From Mesostigma viride (Eukaryota > Streptophyta > Mesostigmatophyceae > Mesostigmatales > Mesostigmataceae), in contig RPFO01000189.1 of assembly GCA_009746045.1 (NCBI GenBank), forward strand, positions 150,800 through 214,799: 64,000 nt of DNA. Direction: 5' to 3'. Shown here one piece after another: positions 52,872 through 61,438 of this stretch; position 1 is the stretch's first letter; each line of letters begins with the position of its first letter. The position numbers and the translations under genes were made by a program. The notes beneath the pieces are model-generated. The model had not been told where the DNA came from. It was given only the letters and a program-made list of their open reading frames with translations, and made no database searches.

Positions 52872-55800
52872 ATGTTAGAGATAAAGGCTAGGATAGCAAA
52901 ATGGCCGAACATGTCGAGTGGGACGGAGGTATTGTCTCCGACTCGGACGACGATGACGATTTTGCGTACCATGACGGAGGGCTCGGTCGTGCTATACTGG
53001 CATCCCACGTGCCAAATGCTCTGCAACACCGACGTCCCCTGGCCCCCCATGTTGGTGGGGGTGGTGAAGAAGGTAGAGCAGCCTGCCGATGAGGGGGGCA
53101 GCGAGCCTCACCTGGTCCTCTCTGTATACCGTGCCAGGAGCATGACCGATGCTTGGCATCAGTGGGACCCGAACAGCGCCACATGGCCTCTGCCGAGCAA
53201 GTCGTCCGCAAACTCCCACACAGTCACCATCGCAGCATCCGAGGTCATCCTCACCTATTGGATCCCGGCGAAGAAGCCCACCTCGCGCCACTTGGTGTCT
53301 TTGGATGCCAAGAAAAAGCTGTCTGCTGCGTGCCTGACCGCGCTCAAGCAGGTGCCAAGGGACGCAGGTCACCCGACGGTTGACTGGCAACTAGCTTCAA
53401 CTCCCAAGGGTGTGGTGCACATGGCTGAACGTTGCTGGCAAACGATCTTGGAGCAGGTGATGGGTGGCAAGCTCTGCCTGGTAGGACAACTTGTGTGCAG
53501 CTATGAGATTGTGCACGAGTCCGTCGGCGGCCGCACAGTGAACCGTCCTAGAAGATTCCATGGTCAAGTGGCAGCTGTGGACACGGAACATGGCAAGGTG
53601 GCTATGTTTTGGGGTGCTCAATGGGAAGAGCTGGCGGTGACGTGTGTGGACCTCCCAGAATTGGGGAAGAAAATCTGTGGATGCCCCGGTGTGTCGGTCC
53701 CTCCTCTGCAAGCGTCTGAGATCGCCGTTGCCGAGTCCCGCTTACGTGCGGAGGTGCACGCTGCGCTGACCAGCGCAACTGCGCGCAGCTCGCCTGAGGC
53801 AGCGCGCGGCACGGCCGACACAACTAAGCGCAAGCCGCCTGCGCCTGCAGCAACCAGCACAGCCACGCGCAACCCACGTGCGGTGGCGACCAACTTGCGC
53901 GCAGCAGTGCGCGCCCTGAATGATAAGGCTGCAAGTGACTTGCGTGCGCCCGCGCGTGCGGCCACCGGCGCGGCTGCACCTGCCAACTCGCCTGCGCCTG
54001 CACTCACGACCACCGGCGCGGCTGCACCTAGCAAGTCGCCTACGCCCGCGCGCGCGGCAGCCGGCGTGGCTGCACCTGCCAACTCGCCTGCGCCTGCACT
54101 CACGACCACCGGCGCGGCTGCACCTAGCAAGTCGCCTACGCCCGCGCCTGCGGCCCCCGGCGCGGCTGCACCTGCCAACTCGCCTGCGCCCGCGCCTGCG
54201 GCCACCGGCGTGGCTGCACCTGCCAACTCGCCTACGCCCGCGCCTGCGGCCACCGGCGCGGCTGCACCTGCCAACTCGCCTGCGCCTGCGCGCGCGGCAG
54301 CACCTGCCAACTCGCCTGCGCCTGCGCGCGCGGCCACCGGTGTGGCTGCACCTGCCAACTCGCTTGCGCCTGCGCGCGCGGCAGCACCTGCCAACTCGCC
54401 TGCGCCTGCGCGCGCGGCCACCTGCGCGGCTGCACCTGCCAACTCGCTTGCGCCTGCGCGCGCGGCAGCACCTGCCAACTCGCCTGCGCCTGCGCGCGCG
54501 GCCACCTGCGCGGCTGCACCTGCCAACTCGCCTACGCCCGCGCCTGCGGCCACCGGCGCGGCTGCACCTGCCAACTCGCTTGCGCCTGCGCGCGCGGCAG
54601 CACCTGCCAACTGGCCTGCGCCTGCGCGCGCGGCAGCACCTGCCAACTCGCTTGCGCCTGCGCGCGCGGCAGCACCTGCCGACTCGCCTGCGCCTGCGCG
54701 CGCGGCCACCGGCGTGGCTGCACCTGCCAACTCGCCTACGCCCGCGCCTGCGGCCACCGGCGTGGCTGCACCTGCCAACTCGCCTACGCCCGCGCCTGTG
54801 GCCACCGGCGCGGCTGCACCTGCCAACTCGCTTGCGCCTGCGCGCGCGGCAGCACCTGCCAACTCGCCTGCGCCTGCGCGCGCGGCCACTGGCGTGGCTG
54901 CACCTGCCAACTTGCCTACGCCCGCGCCTGCGGCCACCGGCGCGGCTGCACCTGCCAACTCGCTTGCGCCTGCGCGCGCGGCATCACCTGCCAACTCGCC
55001 TGCGCCTGCGCGCGCGGCCACCGGCGTGGCTGCACCTGCCAACTCGCCTACGCCCGCGCCTGCGGCCACCGGCGCGGCTGCACCTGCCAACTCGCTTGCG
55101 CCTGCGCGCGCGGCAGCACCTGCCAACTCGCCTGCGCCTGCGCGCGCGGCAGCACCTGCCAACTCGCTTGCGCCTGCGCGCGCGGCAGCACCTGCCGACT
55201 CGCCTGCGCCTGCGCGCGCGGCCACCGGCGTGGCTGCACCTGCCAACTCGCCTACGCCCGCGCCTGCGGCCACCGGCGTGGCTGCACCTGCCAACTCGCC
55301 TACGCCCGCGCCTGTGGCCACCGGCGCGGCTGCACCTGCCAACTCGCTTGCGCCTGCGCGCGCGGCAGCACCTGCCAACTCGCCTGCGCCTGCGCGCGCG
55401 GCCACTGGCGTGGCTGCACCTGCCAACTTGCCTACGCCCGCGCCTGCGGCCACCGGCGCGGCTGCACCTGCCAACTCGCTTGCGCCTGCGCGCGCGGCAT
55501 CACCTGCCAACTCGCCTGCGCCTGCGCGCGCGGCCACCGGCGTGGCTGCACCTGCCAACTCGCCTACGCCCGCGCCTGCGGCCACCGGCGCGGCTGCACC
55601 TGCCAACTCGCTTGCGCCTGCGCGCGCGGCAGCACCTGCCAACTCGCCTGCGCCTGCGCGCGCGGCCACCTGCGCGGCTGCACCTGCCAACTCGCTTGCG
55701 CCTGCGCGCGCGGCAGCACCTGCCAACTCGCCTGCGCCTGCGCGCGCGGCCACCGGCGTGGCTGCACCTGCCAACTCGCCTACGCCCGCGCCTGCGGCCA

Positions 55801-56393
55801 CCGGCGCGGCTGCACCTGCCAACTTGCTTGCGCCTGCGCGCGCGGCAGCACCTGCCAACTCGCCTGCGCCTGCGCGCGCGGCCACCGGCGTGGCTGCACC
55901 TGCCAACTCGCCTACGCCCGCGCCTGCGGCCACCGGCGCGGCTGCACCTGCCAACTCGCTTGCGCCTGCGCGCGCGGCAGCACCTGCCAACTCGCCTGCG
56001 CCTGCGCGCGCGGCCACCTGCGCGGCTGCACCTGCCAACTCGCTTGCGCCTGCGCGCGCGGCAGCACCTGCCAACTCGCCTGCGCCTGCGCGCGCGGCCA
56101 CCGGCGTGGCTGCACCTGCCAACTCGCCTACGCCCGCGCCTGCGGCCACCGGCGCGGCTGCACCTGCCAACTTGCTTGCGCCTGCGCGCGCGGCAGCACC
56201 TGCCAACTCGCCTGCGCCTGCGCGCGCGGCCACCTGCGCGGCTGCACCTCCCGACTCGCCTGCGCCTGCGCGCGCGGCAGCCGGCGCGGCTGAAGAAGAT
56301 ATGTTGTCTGATTCCCGTCGTCGCCGGGCACACCGTTACATAGTGTGTCCGGACAGTGATAGCGATGGAGCCCCGGAGGCTATGGAAACATGA
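52872..56393 (+). CDS. Tn-B protein with unassigned conserved domain and Pro/Ala repeat
   Basis: The 1,173-codon frame starts at 52,872, but the ATG at 52,901 in another frame gives a better N-terminus (MAEHVEWDGGIVSDSDDDDD), needing a one-base shift near 52,980. From GSVVLYWHP (residue about 36) to about 290 it matches the Tn-A protein along its length (VYRARSMTDAWHQW; ALKQVPRDAGHPTVDWQ; CWQTILEQV; HGQVAAVDT; VAMFWGAQWEE; ICGCPGVSVPPLQA). Residues about 355-1135 are an Ala/Pro tandem repeat. The tail (SRRRRAHRYIVCPDSDSD) again resembles Tn-A. Function unknown. Confidence 0.75.
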   Translation: MLEIKARIAKWPNMSSGTEVLSPTRTTMTILRTMTEGSVVLYWHPTCQMLCNTDVPWPPMLVGVVKKVEQPADEGGSEPHLVLSVYRARSMTDAWHQWDPNSATWPLPSKSSANSHTVTIAASEVILTYWIPAKKPTSRHLVSLDAKKKLSAACLTALKQVPRDAGHPTVDWQLASTPKGVVHMAERCWQTILEQVMGGKLCLVGQLVCSYEIVHESVGGRTVNRPRRFHGQVAAVDTEHGKVAMFWGAQWEELAVTCVDLPELGKKICGCPGVSVPPLQASEIAVAESRLRAEVHAALTSATARSSPEAARGTADTTKRKPPAPAATSTATRNPRAVATNLRAAVRALNDKAASDLRAPARAATGAAAPANSPAPALTTTGAAAPSKSPTPARAAAGVAAPANSPAPALTTTGAAAPSKSPTPAPAAPGAAAPANSPAPAPAATGVAAPANSPTPAPAATGAAAPANSPAPARAAAPANSPAPARAATGVAAPANSLAPARAAAPANSPAPARAATCAAAPANSLAPARAAAPANSPAPARAATCAAAPANSPTPAPAATGAAAPANSLAPARAAAPANWPAPARAAAPANSLAPARAAAPADSPAPARAATGVAAPANSPTPAPAATGVAAPANSPTPAPVATGAAAPANSLAPARAAAPANSPAPARAATGVAAPANLPTPAPAATGAAAPANSLAPARAASPANSPAPARAATGVAAPANSPTPAPAATGAAAPANSLAPARAAAPANSPAPARAAAPANSLAPARAAAPADSPAPARAATGVAAPANSPTPAPAATGVAAPANSPTPAPVATGAAAPANSLAPARAAAPANSPAPARAATGVAAPANLPTPAPAATGAAAPANSLAPARAASPANSPAPARAATGVAAPANSPTPAPAATGAAAPANSLAPARAAAPANSPAPARAATCAAAPANSLAPARAAAPANSPAPARAATGVAAPANSPTPAPAATGAAAPANLLAPARAAAPANSPAPARAATGVAAPANSPTPAPAATGAAAPANSLAPARAAAPANSPAPARAATCAAAPANSLAPARAAAPANSPAPARAATGVAAPANSPTPAPAATGAAAPANLLAPARAAAPANSPAPARAATCAAAPPDSPAPARAAAGAAEEDMLSDSRRRRAHRYIVCPDSDSDGAPEAMET
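53940..56275 (+). repeat. Ala/Pro-coding minisatellite with higher-order duplications
   Basis: Units of 36 and 48 bp (CCTGCCAACTCGCCTGCGCC...) in frame throughout. Larger blocks repeat almost exactly with periods of about 516 bp (54532 vs 55048) and 348 bp (55564 vs 55912). The frame is open on both strands because units are multiples of three and stop-free. Confidence 0.9.
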
Positions 56394-57178
56394 AGTCGCG
56401 GTTGCTACCATTGTTGCTACCAATGATTGCTATGTGTGCACCATGGCTGCCAACATTGCTGCTTCCTTTGCTGCTTCTCCGCTGATATGCCGTGCTTTTG
56501 ATTCACTCTCTGCCATGCATGCCAGTATAGTGCTGCCACCATTGTCATGATGTAACTTGTCAACACCAATGCATGTTCTGATTCTGATGTGATTGATTAT
56601 ATTCCTGGCCTGCATGAGTCTGTTGAGGTTGTTTGTCGCTGCTGCGGCTGCTATGACCATTACTAGTGTGCTCATGTGAGTTTTTTGCCATGTCCATTTG
56701 CGCAGTCATGGAGCATTTCAAGGTTTGCCCGAGATTTACGAGACCCAAGTGTCAGTCATTTTCCGCGAAGCCGCGATATAATCCCTGACAGAAACTGGCA
56801 AAAACCACATGGAACATATGCAGAATCCTCCTTGATAATGTCTCATGTAGTAGATACATTCCAGCCTTTGCAATTACAATCACGTCACTAAATTTTTAAG
56901 TATGCAAAATTACAAGCTGTGAGTGCAATTGTCTCTACTCATCATAAGATACCAGCTTGACAATCATGAATGCCCATTTGGTTACAGCATATAAGGCAAC
57001 TTGTCATTATATAACACAATTATTGACTTGAAACTCCTCGACCAATGCAAAAATTTGCCCAAACCTTCTATCAAACTATTTTGGGAAGTCCACAGCATCC
57101 AAAAAACACATTTTTCAAATTTTCATTTAGGACAGACCTGCAGCCTCCCAAATCTGTCCTAACCCAAACAAACCACCC
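56394..57178. other. Tn-B right end, non-coding
   Basis: AT-rich 3' region of the plus-strand gene, then subterminal repeats and the TIR. No other gene seen. Confidence 0.6.
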
Positions 57179-57780
57179 GCATTGGCGTGATCCTGATTCG
57201 GCATATCTCTGCGATTCCAGCGGCACCGGAACGAGTTCATTCCGACAAGTATCAAGAAAGTTATGGCGTTCCGACTTCCCGGTCGCGCGCGAGCGCGAGC
57301 CGGCTGTTCTTCTAAGTCGGACGTGAATATTTGCCGACGACATATGGGGTCGACAGTAATTCCTGGGCTGACAGGAATTAGGTGCTGAACCTACGACGGT
57401 ATTGGGTTAATACGTCGTACGCAGGAAATAGGAACCTTAACCTGTGGTCTGGTGGTACCGCAGGCCTAGTCCTGGACTTCTAGGTGCAGATGCAATAATC
57501 ACTGTGGTGACTGTACTCTGTGGTCACTGTGCCTGTATGGCAGACCTACTGTATAGGAACTGGGCGCTGTACAGGTAGTGAATACTGTACCGGGGGTGTT
57601 ATTACTGAGCAGGCCTCTTAGGCTGCTCAGGACTAGCAAGCACAGTGCACAAGTATATAAACAATAGGCCAGTGCCAATTGGGCATCTCTTGCGAGCCCG
57701 CCTCACGTGTTTTGCCTTGACTTGGCAAGCGCGTGTACAAGCCTCAAGTGTGTGAGCGCTGTAACATTATCCAATTTAAA
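57179..57780 (+). repeat. Retro-B LTR-like region (after Tn-B)
   Basis: Matches 27,895-27,300 of retro-A inverted. It contains AGTTATGGCG-type sequence shared with the second LTR at 62 kb and a CTGTGGTC-rich stretch, and ends after a TATA box. Exact LTR end not determined. Confidence 0.65.
57652..57661 (+). promoter_or_regulatory. TATA box of retro-B
   Basis: AGTATATAAAC about 300 bases upstream of ORF1. The same box is conserved in retro-A. Confidence 0.6.
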
Positions 57781-57955
57781 CAAAGCTCCGTTTCCAACCA
57801 TATTCACACATTGCTGCATTGCAACCATATCCTTCACATTGCGTTTGCTAAGAACGTTAACTCAAATTACAACCAGTCTCAGCGGAGCGGCCAGGAGGGT
57901 CGTTGCTGGTTGCGGTGTGCAGCGGTGACGACGCTAGGAGCTCGTCCGGTGGTGA

Positions 57956-58803
57956 ATGGTGCAGGAAGAACAACGGCAGCAGGATTTCCGGTTTCGGCAG
58001 TCTGCTGGGGGTTCGATTTCGCCTGAATTGCGTCGTGTCGTTCGAGATCTATCTTTATTGCTTGCAGATCGTCCGCCTGTTAATCGCAGCTTCGTGCAAT
58101 TCGTCGACGACCAGGTCAAAGATTGGGAGCGAATTCTGCGGCACGTCCAAACCATCGTCATTCCGGAGCACCGGAGCATCGACGACCTCGAGCAGGAGCT
58201 TCACGGTTTGGTCGGCATCCAGACGGTGATTACAGCAGTAGCTGAGCGGGTGCGGTCGGAGTTGGCGGCGAGGCGAGGAGAGGCTGCGGAGGCAGCTGGC
58301 GCAGTGCGACACGAGTTCGTGCCGGCAGCAGCGGTTGCGGGTGTACCACGTACTGTCGCAGGCGTAATCGGCGACGAGGGTGTTGCAGCGGGACCAGTTA
58401 GGCGTGAACGACGCGGAGCGGAGCATCACAGGCGGCTTGCAGAGGTCGGGGCGACAGCGGAAGCCATCACCGGGGACAGCGCGCGGCAAGAGTCGGCAGG
58501 TTTCCGGAGCGAGCAAGGGTTCCTTTTCAGGAACTGCCCCAACCCCTTCGCGTTCGTGTGACGCGTTGGGAAGAGTTTGCCCCTCTTGGTTACGATAGTG
58601 ACCTTGAGGTGGTAGCAGGGGGCGTCGCTGGGCTAGGCGACGAGGCACTTGGCGACCACGAGGTGCCAAGATACAATCCGCGGGGTGCCAACGACGGGTT
58701 GTCACCTGTCTACTATACCAACGGTGACGATTCTGTCATCGCGGGCCGACAGCGGGTCGACGACGGCGCAGCGGGGAGCAGGGTGCCAGAGCTGATTGTG
58801 GTG

Positions 58804-58882
<79 letters not shown>

Positions 58883-58929
58883 AGGAGAACCAGGACGCGC
58901 CTGGGGCCAACCGTGGTGGTCTTGCCTGA
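57956..58929 (+). CDS. Retro-B ORF1 (frameshifted)
   Basis: Starts MVQEEQRQQDFRFRQ. The frame breaks near 58,472, where one base is missing relative to the third tandem unit (ACCGGGGACAG vs ACCGGAGGACAG). It continues in the frame 58558-58929 with RWEEFAPLGYDSDLE, a long Asp-Ser run encoded by GACAGC repeats, and DKENQDAPG. Helical, acidic-tailed; no known family. It precedes Gag by about 100 bases. Confidence 0.7.
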
Positions 58930-59031
58930 GTGGTAACACTTGGCACTTTCCTTTCTTGTTCAGTAGCTTATATTGCTTTAATTGCTGCTTGGCCACTTGG
59001 CTGGCTGTAGCAGATCTGAACAGAGGCCATC

Positions 59032-60219
59032 ATGGATGAGGGAGCTATTGACCAACAAGCACGCTTTATGGGCTTTGCGCGGCGCGGCGCTGGGATGGAT
59101 GGACGAGATGGACGCGATGGACGCGGTGGACGCGATGGACGCGGGGACGGCCAGGCGCTGGGAGACCAGGCTGCGGTGCCAGATGATCAGAGCCAAGGAT
59201 CGCAGGGCGGTCAGAACGCGCCAGCCGCAGATCAAGCGGCGCCTAAGCGACCGACGGTGGCTGAGGGGTACGCGGTGCTAGGCCAGTTTCAGTCCATCAA
59301 GGACAATTGGCAGCCCCGGGACGCTGAGAGGATGTTAGAGGACATGAACTTGTACACGGAGATATACACCGGTGACAAGCTTCGCATCCTGGCGTCTAGT
59401 GCCTACATAAGGCAGTCGGCGAGGCGGCTGTTCAAGTTTGTTCGGGAGCGACACGCGGCGGGGGACACCTGGGCGGCGTTTATGACGCGACTCAGGGTGT
59501 TCCTGAGTGACAAGAGGACCATAGATGGGTCCCACCTGAAGCAAGAATACCTGGACTACAAGCCCATCAAGGGGCAGCTAGTGGTCCACGCCTTTGAAGA
59601 CTTCGTCAAGCTGAGGGAGGACGCCATGGCCAAGGGATTCTTCGTTGCAGATCGGATGGCCATGGGCGACTTTCTCAAGTCGCTGCAGCTGGATCCGGTC
59701 ACCATGGATAATGTGACCATCCACATGCGACAGGTCCATGGCTGGGCAGCCATGACGGACCAGTTGTATGAGTGTTTCAGCGGCAAGTACGTGGGTGGTA
59801 AGCGCCCTCGTCAGGGTGACGAGGAGGCCGCTGAACCTACGGTTAAGTCCATGAGGGGATCGGGCCACGGGGGCCCAGCGCCCTCGAGAGGGCCTGAGAC
59901 CTCTTCAAGGGGTCGAGGAAGGTCCAGGAGGGGGCGTGACAGAAGGGCTGGACGGGGGACCCCGCCGAAGTCGGGACATCCACAGTCCCAGTTTGACTTC
60001 AAGAGGGTGGGTGGTCCTCCCAAGGCTGGGCCCAGCAGTGGGACCTCACGGGACATCAGTCAGGTGGAATGTTATTTCTGCCAGGGGAAGGGTCACTTCA
60101 GGAATGAGTGTCCCTCGTACCTGAGGCAGGAAGGTCAGAGCAAGCCAGCTCAGGGTGGCAGCAAGGACAAGGCTGGTCCATCCCAGGATAAGGGCAAGGG
60201 CAAGGCTGCTGATCATTGA
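59032..60219 (+). CDS. Retro-B Gag-like protein with zinc knuckle
   Basis: 395 codons. An N-terminal Asp/Arg/Gly repeat, a central helical region with features of a retrotransposon Gag (SAYIRQSARRLFKFVRE; AAFMTRLRVFLSD; FEDFVKLREDAMAKGF), a basic Arg/Gly stretch, and a CX2CX4HX4C knuckle (CYFCQGKGHFRNEC) near residue 346. It ends at a TGA, followed in the same frame by the integrase ORF. Gag packages the element RNA; the assignment is firm from the knuckle and context. Confidence 0.85.
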   Translation: MDEGAIDQQARFMGFARRGAGMDGRDGRDGRGGRDGRGDGQALGDQAAVPDDQSQGSQGGQNAPAADQAAPKRPTVAEGYAVLGQFQSIKDNWQPRDAERMLEDMNLYTEIYTGDKLRILASSAYIRQSARRLFKFVRERHAAGDTWAAFMTRLRVFLSDKRTIDGSHLKQEYLDYKPIKGQLVVHAFEDFVKLREDAMAKGFFVADRMAMGDFLKSLQLDPVTMDNVTIHMRQVHGWAAMTDQLYECFSGKYVGGKRPRQGDEEAAEPTVKSMRGSGHGGPAPSRGPETSSRGRGRSRRGRDRRAGRGTPPKSGHPQSQFDFKRVGGPPKAGPSSGTSRDISQVECYFCQGKGHFRNECPSYLRQEGQSKPAQGGSKDKAGPSQDKGKGKAADH

Positions 60220-60252
60220 CTTGAGCCTGCACACATCCCTGAACCCTGGAGG

Positions 60253-61413
60253 GTGCCCCCAGGGGTGTGTAACGTAGCTGCTAGTGACGGCAGTGAGGGG
60301 CAGCCCCATGCTCTAGGGACAGAGCCTATTGGATACGATGGGGCAAGCTTGGTTACCACGGAGAGTATGCCAGCTGTAGCTGCAGTGGTTACTCGCCAAC
60401 GTGCCCGCCATGGCGGTGCTGAGCCTGAGGTAGGACCTGGTGATGTGGACCCAGGTGGATCTCAGAAGCATTCTGACCGTGCAGGACTGGCACAGGATGG
60501 TCAGGATGAGGATAGGGCTGGAGACAGTCTGACAGGCACGACCCTGGTGCCTCCTGTACATAAGGGATCTGTACATACCTTGAGTGCTAATAATGACAAT
60601 AAAAGGTTTTCTCTCTTGTATGACATTGCCTCAAGGTTGCATACCATGTTTGGCCATGCAGCTCAGTCTTTGCAAGTTGCTAGACGGCTGGGAGGAAGTG
60701 AGTTGTACTCCATCTGCCAACAGGTTGCTCAAGCTTGCAAGTGCAGGCTAGTTGCTAGAAAGCCCAAGCAGTCTCATGCCAGGACTCCTATTTTGCAGCC
60801 AGGCCATGTGCAGGTAGATATTCAGAGAATCAGGGGTTTGAAGCTGCTGGTGGCAGTGGACAGATATACCAAGTACAAGACCCTAGAGATCCTGCCTGAC
60901 ATGAAGAAGCCTACATTGATTGCTGCTCTGAAGTTGACAAGGAGCAGGTACCCTGGGTTGGAGTTGTTGCAGTGTGACATTCAGTTTGAGTGCTGTGAGA
61001 ACCTGCCAGAGTTTCCAGAGTTGCTGATTACACCCAGGGAGAGCCACGGCCAGCAAGGGGTGGTGGAGAGAGCCATCCAAGAGATCAAGACTGTGCTGCT
61101 GGTGGAGAGGATTCCAAGGACGTCATCTGCCATTGTGACATCTGCATGGCTACGTTCTGTGGAGGATAGGCTGAACCTCAGGACTCCCATGTTCTTTGGT
61201 GACATTGCCATCAATCCTCTTATGCTGCATACCAGGATGCTGCCAGCTGATGCTGAGCAGGCATGGAAGGAGAAGCTAGAGGCCAAGTTCCTCAAGCTGA
61301 GGCAGAAAGACAAGGGCTGGAGTGTCCTAGAACCTAACGTTGGACAACAGGTTGTTGTGTGGAAGGAACCAAGCTTTCCAGGAAACGTGGCAGCTGGCAT
61401 GATGGGGTGGTGA
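60253..61413 (+). CDS. Retro-B integrase
   Basis: In the same frame as Gag, open from directly after its TGA. A zinc-binding-like HX4H (LHTMFGH) with Cys further on (CQQVAQACKC), then the DDE core: Asp189 (VQVDIQ), Asp242 (LQCDIQ) and Glu272 (GVVERAIQ). The last two are 29 residues apart, shorter than the usual 35. The frame ends at MMGW*, where a shift leads into the C-terminal part in other frames (RGSWHDGVVTRVEAAGHKCW). Integrase joins element DNA to the genome. This copy is disrupted. Confidence 0.85.
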   Translation: MPPGVCNVAASDGSEGQPHALGTEPIGYDGASLVTTESMPAVAAVVTRQRARHGGAEPEVGPGDVDPGGSQKHSDRAGLAQDGQDEDRAGDSLTGTTLVPPVHKGSVHTLSANNDNKRFSLLYDIASRLHTMFGHAAQSLQVARRLGGSELYSICQQVAQACKCRLVARKPKQSHARTPILQPGHVQVDIQRIRGLKLLVAVDRYTKYKTLEILPDMKKPTLIAALKLTRSRYPGLELLQCDIQFECCENLPEFPELLITPRESHGQQGVVERAIQEIKTVLLVERIPRTSSAIVTSAWLRSVEDRLNLRTPMFFGDIAINPLMLHTRMLPADAEQAWKEKLEAKFLKLRQKDKGWSVLEPNVGQQVVVWKEPSFPGNVAAGMMGW

Positions 61414-61438
61414 CCCGAGTAGAAGCCGCTGGCCATAA

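Larger units (their letters stand above)
47391..57178. mobile_element. Tn-B: 9.8-kb TIR DNA transposon with two divergent genes
   Basis: Perfect inverted ends of about 30 bp (GGGTGGTTTGTTTGGGTTAG...) at 47,391 and 57,178, with the 3-bp duplication GCA (47388-47390; 57179-57181). Subterminal TTAGGACAG repeats recur near both ends. It holds a PHD-like gene (minus, 51.6-48.4 kb) and the unassigned-domain gene (plus, 52.9-56.4 kb) around a palindrome cluster. Homologous to Tn-A in ends and both genes. No transposase recognised. Confidence 0.92.

Noticed and set aside
35677-57178. Tn-A and Tn-B as hAT, CACTA or Zisupton-type elements
   Set aside because: 3-bp duplications exclude 8-bp families, the ends are not CACTA, and no matching transposase is visible.
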